From assembly GCA_026874595.1 (NCBI GenBank), contig CM049311.1, positions 60,640,453 through 60,704,452 on the forward strand: a stretch of DNA of 64,000 bases. The letters are read 5' to 3'. Source of the stretch: Sipunculus nudus (Eukaryota; Annelida; Sipuncula; Golfingiida; Sipunculidae). The notes beneath the pieces are model-generated. The model ran no database searches and had not been told where the DNA came from. It saw nothing but the letters and a program-made list of their open reading frames with translations. Below, piece by piece: positions 35,463 through 47,856 of the stretch; position 1 is the stretch's first letter; each line of letters starts with the position of its first letter. A program made the translations under genes and the position numbers.

Positions 35463-35563
35463 GCAAAACCAAGTCAAGCCACGGAAGTCGTCTGCCGACC
35501 AAAGTCAGCCAAGCTTTATCCAAGCCAGCCGGAAATGGGTGGCTGACACGACTCCGGGCTCTA
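35463..35563. mobile_element. solo right end of a related hAT-type element
   Basis: CAAGTCAAGCCACGG ... CCAAGCCAGCC ... GACTCCGGGCTCTA repeats the right end of the element at 34098-35025 (GGCTCCGGGCTCTA). It lacks a matching left end and target duplication. Confidence 0.55.
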
Positions 35564-36508
35564 TATCTTATGGTTAGTTGGTTTTGATGTGTCTAACATG
35601 ATTATTTTTAAAACCCTACCATATTAGCAGGATAAAATGGGCAGAATTTGATTAATTCCTGTATAATCTATATTTACTTGGGAATCATAACAGCTTTACG
35701 CTAAGTTTCATCCGATCTCAGAAGACCAATCATAATAAAAGCAGACGACATCCCATATAAGGGTTGTTTCCCGCCAAAAGTTTTGTCTATCTCGGAGCTC
35801 TTATCACGGAGTCTTCTGGCCCGGATATGAAGGTCGTGAATGCATTACTGGGATTACAGCCATATATCACTTCTCACCATCGAGTTTAATTTCACTCGGC
35901 TTTTACAATCAGTGCAGCAGGCTTGTATTTATGCAGCGTTAATGCTTCTCTCAAGGAAATGTCGTCTGCGTGCTTTCGTTATAGCGCATGGAGGTAGTTT
36001 CAATTAATCCAAGCCATCATCATGAGGTAATATGTTCCCATCATCAGAAAAAAACCAAGATTTCCTCCAGAATGGAAAAGAGGTTTGATCAGTTCGTACA
36101 ACACAATATAGCAACAAATTAATCCCACGCAGCGTTGCTTTAACACATTGTATATCTGTCCCGGGAGATTATTAAATATTGAATGTTATGCAAATCTTCC
36201 AATTCCAATTTTAAAATATGTGGCGACAGAACATTTATCATTCTTAATTTTTATCATTGATTTTCATATCAGTAGAGGTTGTGTAATATATTTTTTCAAT
36301 CTTTGCCTGAGGTATGTATAAAGGTAGTATCCAGAACGCATGCAGCATGTAAGCATTTGGGAAAACCTGTTTGATAAAAGATAAAAAGGTTCTCAGTATC
36401 AATGATAGCTTGTTTTTTTTTTTCTTTTCGTAACTTTTATTTTAACTATTCGTAACCAATAATGTGTATAGTATGACGGTCTGTTTAGTGTAACACAACG
36501 AGTTCTGT

Positions 36509-36571
<63 letters not shown>

Positions 36572-37324
36572 GGTGCGGCAGCGCTGTGTTCGAACTGTTT
36601 TCCCGAGACAGCCAAAGTTCAGTGACGTTTGGACGGAACACAGTGGAAATTTAACTAAATTACACTGGTGCGCTGCTGTGTCAAAACAGCAAATTATGTT
36701 GTTGTGGCTATGCCTACGACCATATAGAAAAAATAAAATTAAGGTAATTGATGATTGTGGCGATCCTTATATTTTGAATGATACCATTTTCCCGGGGGCT
36801 TATGTATCAGGTATTCAAAAGGCAAGGTTCTCGAACAGATATGCAAACCCTTGGTAAAAACTAGATTAAACAAAACTTTTAATAACAGGATAGACAATTA
36901 ACAAAATTAAACTGACCAAGCCTATAGGAAGCTGACAGTCATGTTTGGCACGGCGCTAATATACACGGCTCCCCCAGTAGTGGTCTACGGCAAAAGCTCC
37001 TTGTGGAAGCAATGGTAGAATGAATTTATTTGATGCATGCTTACCTAATGATTGCTACTGCATTAAATTCCCGTGATTTAGATATGTGCTGTTTTGTTTT
37101 AAGTTAAAGCGAAGAAGGTTCCATTGTCATTTTTTATTCTTTAAATTTTCCCATATAAATGATATGTTTACTGTTTATATGCTTCATGTATTCAACAAAA
37201 CTACATAATTTTTCATATCTCTTTTGTTAAATGAATGAAATTGGTTACATATATAGTTGTTTTTGGTGAGAGCATATCACGCGATACAATCTCTTGTTAT
37301 TTACAAAACTCAGGTTCTTCTGAT
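35564..37324. other. no recognisable gene; one (TA)n tract
   Basis: A (TA)n tract occupies 36516-36568. Frames across it are artefacts. Nothing else is supported. Confidence 0.5.
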
Positions 37325-37440
37325 TTAAAGGGACATAACGGTTTCAAGGCCATATTTTGGCAGGTTCAGATTATTTTAAAGAGAATAAGCTATTTTTCGT
37401 GTTAATTCACCATGCCTTATATGTGATTGGGTCCCTTTAA
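37325..37440. mobile_element. TTAA-flanked MITE, family B copy 2 (internally deleted)
   Basis: TTAAAGGGACATAAC at the left and GGGTCCCTTTAA at the right, with intact TTAA on both sides. It is only 116 bp and keeps the block TTTTGGCAGGT ... AAGCTATTTTTCGTGTTAAT found near one end of the full copies. It looks like a short derivative able to keep both ends. Confidence 0.8.
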
Positions 37441-38098
37441 GATCGGCAGCCATGTTAGCTGGCCCCTACATGTTATCAAAACTCGGTTTGAAACAAAACG
37501 GACAACCTGTGCACTGTAGGATAAGCGCTTTGTTGTCTATTTTATAATAGGAGTATCTTTAAAGTATCTTTATTTAATACACGCCAGACAACGGAATGGA
37601 CCCCTTTAAGCACGTCAAATACATAAAGTCTGTCTATGTTATGATTATCTTCTTTATCTAAATATCTTGTGTTCCCATGTGCATTTTCATGTGTATGTGA
37701 GGCCTGATATCATTTTTTTTTTCCTGCAAAAAAAAAGTTTTTCTTGCGTTTTTCCGCAAGATTCTAATAAGCAGTTAAAATTATCTACACCAAGCTGTAC
37801 ACTAGTTGGTGTGTCAGCCATCGAATCAGCTGGAGAGTACAAAATGAAACCATAATACAAAGTATAATTTGCTATCACAGACGTCTTCTGTCATTATCTT
37901 ATAAATGAGTTTGTATTATATTGAATAATATTCATTATTTCTCTTATCACTGATGTTGTATTACTTCCATACATCACTGAGCCTGTGTAATATTATCAGA
38001 TGGTTCTTATCTTATCGGTCAAAACATGTTACGGCTCCAATCCAATGAAGCTATATAATTTCATTTCCATCACTTATCGGCGAAGATTAAAATGTCTT
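37441..38098. other. no recognisable feature
   Basis: Unique-looking AT-rich DNA; frames at 37667-37878 have no support. Confidence 0.5.
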
Positions 38099-38493
38099 TA
38101 GCTCATCCGGCCATACGCTCGATGATCTTATGCCATGGCGATGTGGCGTCTGTCTGCCCATCACAAAAAAAGGCTGCACTGGTCAGTTTTGATTATTTTG
38201 TTTCTGATAGGGATAGTAGTGGCCTCTTAAAATTCTAAACAGATTTTTTAACTTATTAAAAATTCAAATGTATGCAATCTTTTCAAAATCACACCAAAGT
38301 TTCTTGACCAATTTTGAGTCTGCTTAGTTTATCTGATTGAGCTTGGAGCATCCTTCTAAGCCTGTACATATAATTTTGAACTTTCATGTGGGGGCTACTG
38401 AGTTATCAAATTTATGCGATGAAAAACATATCCACCATCCACCTAGTGTAAACCCTATAATTTTATGTTGGGGCGGTGCCGGATGAGCACTAC
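38099..38493 (+). mobile_element. short hairpin element, family T4
   Basis: Begins TAGCTCATCCGGCC with a nearby imperfect complement ATGATCT, then a GTCTGTCTGCCCATC remnant of the TCCGTC-type microsatellite. It ends GTGCCGGATGAGCACTA, whose GCCGGATGAGC is the inverse of the 5' GCTCATCCGGC. This is the same general layout as families T1-T3 but without evident internal tandem units. Confidence 0.55.
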
Positions 38494-40758
38494 GTTAATG
38501 ACCTTCTGCTTTTAACCTTATCAGGAGATCTATCAACGATATATCAAAAATTGTTTTTTTTTTTCACAGAAAGAGACATTTCAACACATGCAAAATTAGC
38601 CAATATAACAGTCGCCATCTAAATGAGAACAGCTGTTAACATGATATGCATAGTTTATATTTTCAGTTTAATATTCAAATAATTACACACATGCAACCAC
38701 ATGTGTATCTTATGAATTTTCACCACTGCAGGTGAAGAATCGGTTAGAGTTTGGTGTGGCACCGGCTCATGATCCGGATTCAGGAAGGACTTCTTTATGT
38801 ATTCAATGTACAGTCACATATTTCAGATGAAAAAGGGAATATGGGCCGAATAAGTAATGGCAAACACTTGTTGGGGAATATATGATACTGGAGCCCTGGG
38901 AATAAAGGCCGATAAGTGAATGTAAACACATGCTGCGGAGTACCTTCTTTCCTGAGAATGCATATTTTGGTTTACACATGAATAGGGCATTATGCTTCAC
39001 CGCATTCACTATTAAATATTTTATTTTTGCCAATCACACAATGCTCAAGGACATTTAAGGCAGTTGAATTGAAAAGTTGGCACAGAATAGAAATAAAATA
39101 TGGCCGCCGGACAGCGGTCTCAGAATTCCTTTCCCTCGCATCAATTCAAGAACCACTCGAACAAGTTTCATGTAATTTGACTTTAAAGCGGACCCCATTG
39201 AGTCGATATTTCGAATTCAAAACAGAAATTCTATCCATTCATTTAGGAATTTCATTCGCCTGACCTTAATTTGACCCCTAACTCAGGTCTTCACGATTAA
39301 TGTCACTTTAAATTGCATATTTAAAACAGTATTGGTTAGGTAAAAGACAGCAGGGTCAACTCTATTCTATTTCATATTGTGTTTTATTGTATTCTTCTTC
39401 CTAAATATGGTGACTTGCTGGCTGGCTTTCCCAATGAGTATTAAATATACAAGATACCGGTATTCCGAATGCATATGGTTCGTTTGTATTGCTGAAAGGT
39501 CCCTGGGTGGCCATCACTCTTAGACATTGTCAGTAATCAAAACTGACGAGCGATTAACTTATTTCAGCTGGCAAAAAGAAGCAAGGCTTTCGAATCCACC
39601 CAAGCAGTCGTCCCACAATGCCATGCGCGCGGGTGTTACCAACGTCGCCACAGAGAAATCTGGCTTTATTACCAGCCCATGGGTAATTTGTCTTAAAACG
39701 TACATAAACAGCCACGTCGCATTAGGTCGAGATAACGGCTGCCACCTGGGTCTGACAGAACCGAATACCGGATGGCCCTGATGATTCACACCTGTCATCA
39801 AAGTCACGCCTTGTAACACGTACTTGGAATTAAGGCAACACCCAATTATAAATGAATTTTGTTCTGCCGAATCTTCGATCAATATTGAAAAAAATGCAGA
39901 GGGTGAGGAATATATTTGTTTTTGATATTGTCTAGTCGAAATAAAATATGGCATGAACTGTTGCCAGTTTATATGATGGATACATTGCTTCTGCTCTGGA
40001 ACTGTCTTTGGTATAAAGGATGATAATTGCTGCCCTCAGCTGAATCTTTTCAAAATGATGCAAAATTTCATTTATAAAAGAACTATGGAAATAAATATGG
40101 ATTAAACATCAAATGCACCATTTTAAGAATGTTATACATGTTTGTATCATTCTTCTAAGTTGGAGAAATTTCACGACCGGGAAATATCAAATGAAATCTC
40201 CCTTGCTCTCTCCTTTTTCATGGTCACAGAATCCTAGAACCATTTCTTTGACCTTGTGACTCGTCGCCCAAGGTCGATTTTATACTCATTGGTTGATATC
40301 TCGAATTCTGGTAACAAGTCCGTAATCATTTAAACCTCATTCATTTAAACAACTTACCACAGTAGTGACACCTTTTGGCAACGAATAACACTAAACGTAC
40401 GGGTTCGTTATATTGATACAATAAGATTATGTTTTGTGAAATCCCATATGGTTAAAGTAAAAAAGCCTGTTTATTGTTAATGGCAAAAAAAACTCCTGTT
40501 GGAGGACCTGACCTGCATCTGACGTTGAGATAAAGTAACATCGCGAAAAATCCTGCGTTATCATCCAAAAAAGAAGTATACAGATGTAATGAAATTAAGA
40601 GTAAACTCTTTTCTGGTCCAAGGTGCCGTGTGCAAGGCGGTGATTCTGCTACAAATACTGTGTTACTTCACCGAGTCACTATCATCCTTTAATAATTAAT
40701 CAATCTTCATTGCCGTTCATGGAGTTTAAAATTCCGTCATGTTTGACACTATTATACA
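38494..40758. other. no recognisable gene
   Basis: Contains TGACCTT/AAGGTCG-type strings near 39260 and 40250 that may be decayed units of the mollusc repeats. Opposite-strand overlapping frames near 39527-39954 have no recognisable domain. Confidence 0.45.
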
Positions 40759-41390
40759 CTAAAATACAGATTTGCGAACTTTGTAATGCAATTTTTCGCT
40801 TAGAAAAAAATATATCTGCACAAAGCACGTAGGTTGCATGAAAAAGCACAAAGGATTCAATTTCCAGGTCAGTAGCGACAAAGGGGACAAAATATCAAAG
40901 GTGCGGGTATCCTGTGAGGCTTCAGTAAGGTTAGACTTAGAAAGGCGTGCGTCATCAAGCCAAGAATACAAACAATAACCATTTGGACAATGCTGCCCCC
41001 AGGATAAGCCCCGGATGAAACCAGCAAGACCCGTTTCATCCGCAACTCCTGACATTGCCAATGTTGCCGCCGCCTTCCCGATCAAACGGATCAGGACTGC
41101 TGTTTGCGGCTTATTGTCAAACAAAGTAATTTCCTGGCAAGGTTCCGCTAAAGTAAAAGGCTCCAACCTGCTTTTGAGTTCTTGGTACTCGGTTGCTGGA
41201 TGTATCAGACGTCATTAAAGATGAGGACACCTTTCAATGTGCCAAAGGGTCGTTTGCAGGTGAGATCTGTAAGTAGAATATTATGAACTCTGTATGAAAA
41301 AATGGACGCCAACACTTCAGATTGTTCTTCATCTCTAGAGATCACATTAAGACGGTCCTTCAGACTACATAGTAGATTGTGCAGTATCAA
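40759..41390 (-). other. minus-strand region with two adjacent long open frames, unknown
   Basis: In a patch of higher G+C, the minus strand is open for at least 135 codons ending at 40759, and in another frame for about 61 codons ending at 41205. The plus strand is also open for 67 codons at 41015-41218. A plus-strand segment ends TCGTTTGCAG followed by GTGAGA (41259), a usable donor. Overlapping open frames on both strands usually mean base composition, but this is the longest such block in the window. No family is recognised. Confidence 0.2.
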
Positions 41391-41460
41391 TAAATAATCC
41401 TGCTTGTGACTCGTCGCGCGATATCTAGGCCTATATATATAAACTAGGGTTGGCTCAATG

Positions 41461-41465
<5 letters not shown>

Positions 41466-41524
<59 letters not shown>
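41466..41524. repeat. (TA)n microsatellite
   Basis: About 29 uninterrupted TA units. Confidence 0.97.
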
Positions 41525-41525
<1 letters not shown>

Positions 41526-43253
41526 TAATCAATATACTGATAGATATATTTATAAATCGTGAGCGTGGTTCAAAAAGGGTAATTCCTCTTTAACTTTGCC
41601 AACACACGACCCTTGCCACCAAACTCTCGCCAATGAAGTTTCCATTGTACACTGTCCACGGAGTACATGCCCACCCCTTAACGAATCCTGACAGGTCTTT
41701 CTTGTGCGGTCTTTTCTCACAGAAACTGGCTGCAATCTTTCGTACCCACTAAAACCAGATATCACAGAGCGCATGTCGACATTATTGATATACCTGTAGA
41801 CTACATAAAGCTACTATATAAAGCGATTTTATATTTGTTATTGTGGTGTTAACATACCCAGATTAAAGGACAGGAAATGTGATTTTGCACTGCAAAGAAA
41901 AAGGTGTAACACCATATCGGCCCCCTCGCTTTACGACCAGATTACAGGCTGTCAGAATTCCTTTACATCTAGGTCTAAGGAACGCATTTCAAGTCCGTCT
42001 GAGGATGCAAATATTTTCGTCATTTTTGACAACGCCTCATTGATTACCGGTATAATGTTAAGTAAAATAAACCACACTAATCGTTAGCATTTAGTGTACT
42101 TTTTAACAACACCAAACATGAGCGAGAGAAGTTCAGTTTTAACTCAGCATATTGATATTTCCCTCTGCGTTTTTTTTTAATTTTTATTACTGACCGCTGC
42201 ATGCAGACATGGCTCATACGGGTTACTGGGTGCAGTCAACTTGTACTCGATACAGGAAACGATTCGTTACCATAGAGACAGAGTTTTAGTTTTTGGTTGT
42301 GAGTTCACATGGATTCTCTTGTGTTGCTTCATCAGTCGAAGCATAATGTTAATATGATGGGCTGTTTACAACGATATGAATACAACATTATGGAAGACCA
42401 CTGCGATGCATTCCTTGATGTTGCTTGGATCACGACCCAAGTAGGCTTACCAGCCCTATTGTCATTGCCTACTTAGTCGGGTTGCCATAGCTAGACAGGG
42501 TGACGCATGTCAGTGATAATAGATGAATGTTTCAAATATCTTTAAAGTCGTCATTGATGAAGTTGATCGTTACATATTATTTTGCAACTAATTAATTAGA
42601 TATTTCCAATTTAATATTATGTGATCCCAGTTGGATATGCATTTTGCTTTGTTATCTATTATTTATATTTTATAAACACTCTATCACCTGGGCTTTTAAC
42701 TCGGAAAATGAAAGACAAAGGAAAATACAAGACAAATCGTCAATATGTATCTGGTATTGTTTTTAGTACTTGCAATATGTACTGTACCTTAATACCCAAT
42801 CCTAGTATAAACATTGCCTTGCCACTGAAAAACCCAGATATTTGCCTTTCAATATACTAGTAATCCTTTTGCTAATAAACAGCAGATAAATTAAAAAAAA
42901 AGATGGCATAAAAGGTTTCGTACTATAAGATCACCGAGTGTAATGCGATTTAAAACGTAGATTTCCTGGCCTAAATAGGGTCTGATTATACCTGGAGCTG
43001 GTATCAGTAGCTTGTGGTAAGGTAACACCACAGTTATATGCCCCGGCCCATGCATGTTATGGTGAGGATAAACTTTCCAGACAATAAATATCTGGTAGAA
43101 CAATTATAGTTTGCAATTAATTGTCAAATCAGGAAAGTATCAGTCATGTTTACATCAGTTTTCATTACTTTACACTTTAAAATGAAATTACTTTAACGGA
43201 GAAAGAAATAATCCCGAAGTATCTTTATCTGAATTGTTTATGATACCTTATGA

Positions 43254-43255
<2 letters not shown>
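41525..43255. other. no recognisable gene
   Basis: A small inverted repeat, AAGTAGGC ... GCCTACTT (about 42438-42474), could form a hairpin of 8-12 bp with a loop of about 20. It is too weak to call an RNA. Confidence 0.45.

Positions 43256-43303
<48 letters not shown>
43256..43303. repeat. (TA)n microsatellite
   Basis: About 24 uninterrupted TA units. Confidence 0.97.
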
Positions 43304-43306
<3 letters not shown>

Positions 43307-43797
43307 TTTATTTAATGTATATTTATGTTAAATGTTAAATAAATGTTTAATTTATATTTGTTATTAATTCTTCTGAATATACAAGGCACAAAAATATATC
43401 ACAGGCAACATGAACTTTAAAGAATTATCCAGAGCAGTGAATATTTTATGAACAATTTACGGACCGCTAATGAATCCATTAATAAAACATAGGTTAAGGC
43501 ACTTGATCTGACAGTTACAACAGGAAAGACAAAACCTACACACTAGGGCTATTTCACGAATGGGCCAACATTGTTGTGTTCATTCAATTAAATTATTTAA
43601 TTTTGAATGCAGTTTGGCATATAAGTATAAAAATTCATCATTTGTATTAGCAGGCAGGTGTCTGCACAGAATGTTACATGATATGTTACATGAGGTCTGT
43701 TCAGCGTTACCTGTGTGCTGATAAGAACAGATTTATAGTAGTCCCATGCAGGACAAGTACTTGTTGGAACTACACAAACTCTATTTAATAGGACCTA

Positions 43798-44133
43798 GGC
43801 CAAAATAAAAAAAGGTATGGTTCTCAGGCATTTTTTTCAGAAATCAGTGCGGGCGGGCGGGTTTTTTATATTTGATTTTTTGGTATGTTTCGATAAAAAT
43901 GTCAAATGATAAGGGAAAAGCATGATAATAACATATTTATTTTGCTAAACAAGTAAAAGCACTACATAACAAAGAAAACTGTATGATTTTATCTTCTTGA
44001 AATAAATGTCCGAGCGGCTGCAGCTCATAATTGGTAAGTTTCTATTAAAAATCAAAATAAAAATGTTTGATGCGGGAGTTTAAAATTTATGCGGGCGGTG
44101 CCTGAGAACCATAGCTTTTATTTTTTTTTGGCC
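43798..44133 (+). mobile_element. 336-bp MITE, family A copy 2
   Basis: Full-length relative of copy 1, same orientation, with both terminal repeats (AGGTATGGTTCTCAGGCA and GCGGTGCCTGAGAACCATAG). TA flanks at 43796-43797 and 44135-44136. Internal block AATGATAAGGGAAAAGCATG is shared with copy 1. Confidence 0.87.
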
Positions 44134-47100
44134 CTATCCATATACCAGGTATGTTGAATATACATTGATCAGACATGGGGTCTATTACAGGTGTTCTATT
44201 ATCATTACTATTAATACTAATTTAAATTTCTGATATTACTATTACTATTACTATTACCACATTTTATCTTCTATTACTATTCCTGGGGTATCTATTTTTA
44301 TAACTATTACTAATACTTAAACTGATGGGAGGATTTTAGACCCTGCGCAGCCAAGAGTGCTTTAAACTAGCAACTAACATGTTTAAATAATATAACAAGC
44401 GCCTAAATAACTACACAATTTTCTTGTGTAATTAATACAGAAAGCCTAATGATAATTATATTTTGAAACCTCAATGATCGTTATTGGGGTATATCAAGTA
44501 GAAATTATATAAGATAACTGTATGAACTCCTGAATACATGTTATTTGAAACCAACCAATTGTAAAGGCCCTGCCATATGTGAAATATTGATTTATAATTA
44601 TATGCATACTTATACATTTTTTCTTCATATATATATTTCACATAAATTTATTGGTATTATATTACATACTTCCGTTTAGATTCAATCTTCTTTCTCGTGA
44701 TTAATAGATAAAAATTTTCAGTGTAACTTAAATTATTCATGATTATTGCATATTTTATTTAGTATCAAAGCTAACAAATCAGTCCTTTATGTATGTATCA
44801 GGAGAGGAATTTATGTGTCCTGTTTCCCAATTCTTATTAAAATATCCAATAAAATACTGTTTACTTCAATATTTTGGACAGAACCAAACTGGAGACAAAA
44901 GTATCCCATCTTCTCAGGTGTATATGTTCATTTGGATGTCGTGCCATGTATAGTACATCTTGAGAGTGAACAGAGAGGTGATAGACTTTATAATATTGGT
45001 AGCATGCATGGCCTTTATTCTTCAGGCTTGCCCTTCTTCATTGCAGCAAAACCAGCAAAGGATAATTTAGGAATATGGAGAGATATTAAAACATTTAAAT
45101 CAATTTTACAATTGTGTGAGCTTATGGACACAAAACCAGAGCTCACTAATGAGGTGCCAACAGCCTAATGATAAGGACACTTAGCCAGTCATCAAGTAAT
45201 GTGGAAATCTTCCTCACCTTTCATGGGCTACTTTGAGTTAGTTCTTATGATCCACATATAAATTTTCAAAATGATTAAACAACTAGAACAACAAGATTAA
45301 ACTGGCACTGCTCGAAAATTTAGGCACATCCTGGGCAATCACTGGACAAGAATTATATCTGATCAGCATTATTTGCTGATATTCCTAATGATCAAGGGGC
45401 TCACTCGAAGTAATAGAAAGTAATATGTATTACTCTATTACTTTGTCTTCTGTTTCTGTGTTTGTTTTTTACTTATCCTTGTTTGGAAGTTGTCGCGCAT
45501 GCGCAAGTTCGGGTCTCTGGTGTAGTCTTTAGTCATGTTATGGCTGCGGCCTGTAGATACACCCAGATATATAACTACGTAAAAATGTACGTAATAAGTG
45601 CGTGTGCTGCGACTGTTTTGTTGAGAGTTTTATGTATTCAGCCAAAATGAACTAATGGCGTGATATAATGTACTTTTAAGCGTTCCTTGGTTAAATTGAA
45701 ATTAGGTCGAATGGACCAAACTATAAAGGAGCCGAAGGCCATGTGATCAGTGTCATCAGTGACGTAGGCCTCTAATTTTAAGTTCACACACGTCAAAGTG
45801 AATACACTTTCATTTTAATAAAAATCATTGGCATTATTAATCAATTATGAATAAAAATATGACCAATTATCACCACAGAGCCAGTTATTTAGGTGTTTAT
45901 GTTAAATATCAGTATCAATAAAATCCGATTATATTCACTCATTGGTATAAATGAGTTTTTCCAGTCTGCGATTAGAACAAAACTGTCAGTTTTATAAATA
46001 TACAAATCCGGGGTTTCAACTGCAAGTTTTGTTTTTCATTTACAATTGCACAAATAGAGAGGCAAAACATTTTAGAGTAGGTCTATTTTGATGTTGATAC
46101 GGTTGAAAAGGTGGATAAAATATAATGTATTTGTTTTTGCAGCGGTATACACTCATAAGATTATCATCCTAGTTTAATACTACTTAGCTTGGTGCGCTGA
46201 CATCATTTTAACATATCTGAGTCCACTTGTAAGTAATGACAGACGGGTACTCAAGCTTAAAGCCGAGCGTGTTCCCCATAAGGACTATGCATGAAACGGA
46301 GCGAAGTGCTGACGGAATATGGCGTCCCATGAGTGGGCGTTTATGCGGCAAAAGATTACAGCAGCCATTGATGAGGATACCAACATTCCGGGAACTGTTA
46401 AGTGACCGCCGTCACTCAATGGCTGTACTCTGTTCAAACAGAGTGAGTTTGCCTTATTTGATCAATGGGGAACAGCTTTTGTCGATAAAAGCTGGTAATG
46501 ACCTCCCTGAATTGACTTTATATTGTCGAATTTTGTAATATTGTCTACTTTAACTAGAATTCCCGTGGTTCATTGCATGATTATCTTGTCTCTTCCACAG
46601 GTTTAATACTGGAAAGGCTGGATTGGTTCGCTGACCCCGGAGTGTACGTGTAGAGTCACTGCATCCATAATACTTCAGGAAAACACTAATTTTTACAAAT
46701 AGATGGTGTAATGTTGCATGTTGTGTTGCGACCACATGTTTCCGCAAACTTTATGACATAAAACTAAGAATAACTTATCCGAAATCCGAACTCGTATTTA
46801 AATAAAGCTTTGCCAGTTCCCAGTATGGGTAGTTTAATGACTGCGCCGTTTCGTGAGGAACCTAACAATATCATCATTCATCAAAAAATGAGTTATTTTC
46901 GGGTGCTGTGCGCGGAAAGCATTAGCCTACTATCATTGGCACGAACATGTGCAATAATCCTTTGGAAAAAAGTTGAAATATGACTATCGATTTCCCAAGT
47001 TTATTTTTTATACTTGAAACGCTCGCTTCAATATCATATGAAATAATCGACACATTTACTTTGTTTAACAAAATTGATTATATATATTTTTGTTACGATA

Positions 47101-47366
47101 CAACAAGACCTTGACTGACAAAATGGTAAGTGTCTTTGTGAAACGAGTGAAACGAAATGTTTCCGTGCTAATTTAACTCCTGACAATATTCTGAACTTAC
47201 CATGATCAAGAAACCTTATAATTGTAAGAGTGGTGTAAAAAGCACCCACAACTATAAAAAAGGGGAGGGCAATGGTAGCTCACTGTATAAAATGTGCAAT
47301 ACATTTAGTGTTCCTTGAATTACTAAATGCTAGCTCTGGTATGTGTTTTACTCTGTGTACATATTA
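44134..47366. other. no recognisable gene
   Basis: ATT/ACT-rich low complexity at 44235-44325. Frames at 44746-45168 (140 codons) and 46236-46538 (100 codons), both plus, show no domain I recognise and no strong splice sites. They could be exons, but nothing argues for it. Confidence 0.45.
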
Positions 47367-47696
47367 GGCCAAAGTAAAAAAGGTATGGTTCCCAGACACT
47401 TTTTATCAGAAATCAATGCGGGCGGGCGCCTTTTATATTTTAATTTTTTTGGTATGTTTCGATAAAAATGTCAAACGATAAGGGAAATGAGAATAACAGT
47501 TTTATTTTGCTAAATAAGTAAAAGCACCACAAAACAAAGGAAATTATATGGTTTTATCTTCTTGAAAGAAATGTCGGAGCGGCAGCAACTCAAAATTGGA
47601 AAGTTTTTATTGAAAATCAAAATAAATATGTTTGATGCGGGGGATTAAAATTGATGCGGGCGATGCCTGAGAACCATACCTTTAATTTTTCTGGCC
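47367..47696 (+). mobile_element. 330-bp MITE, family A copy 3
   Basis: Full length and same orientation as copies 1 and 2, with TA at 47365-47366 and 47698-47699. It has more substitutions in the left terminal repeat (GGTTCCCAGACAC) and a short deletion in the AAGGGAAAAGCATGATAATA block. Confidence 0.87.
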
Positions 47697-47788
47697 TTAG
47701 ATATGTTCTTATAAAAAGGAGAAAGTGGTTAGAATGAAGCTTACGGCGTGGTGTGAAAAGCCGAGAATTTACGAGATGATTTACGAGG

Positions 47789-47796
47789 ATATATAC

Positions 47797-47853
<57 letters not shown>
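47789..47853. repeat. (TA)n microsatellite, slightly interrupted
   Basis: TA repeats with ACA and AAA interruptions at the left. Confidence 0.95.

Positions 47854-47856
<3 letters not shown>

Noticed and set aside
39575-39605. GGCTTTCGAATCC as a tRNA B box
   Set aside because: No A box at the right distance upstream and no cloverleaf pairing.
42430-42480. Hairpin AAGTAGGC/GCCTACTT as a microRNA precursor
   Set aside because: The stem is only about 8-12 bp with a bulge, too short for a precursor.
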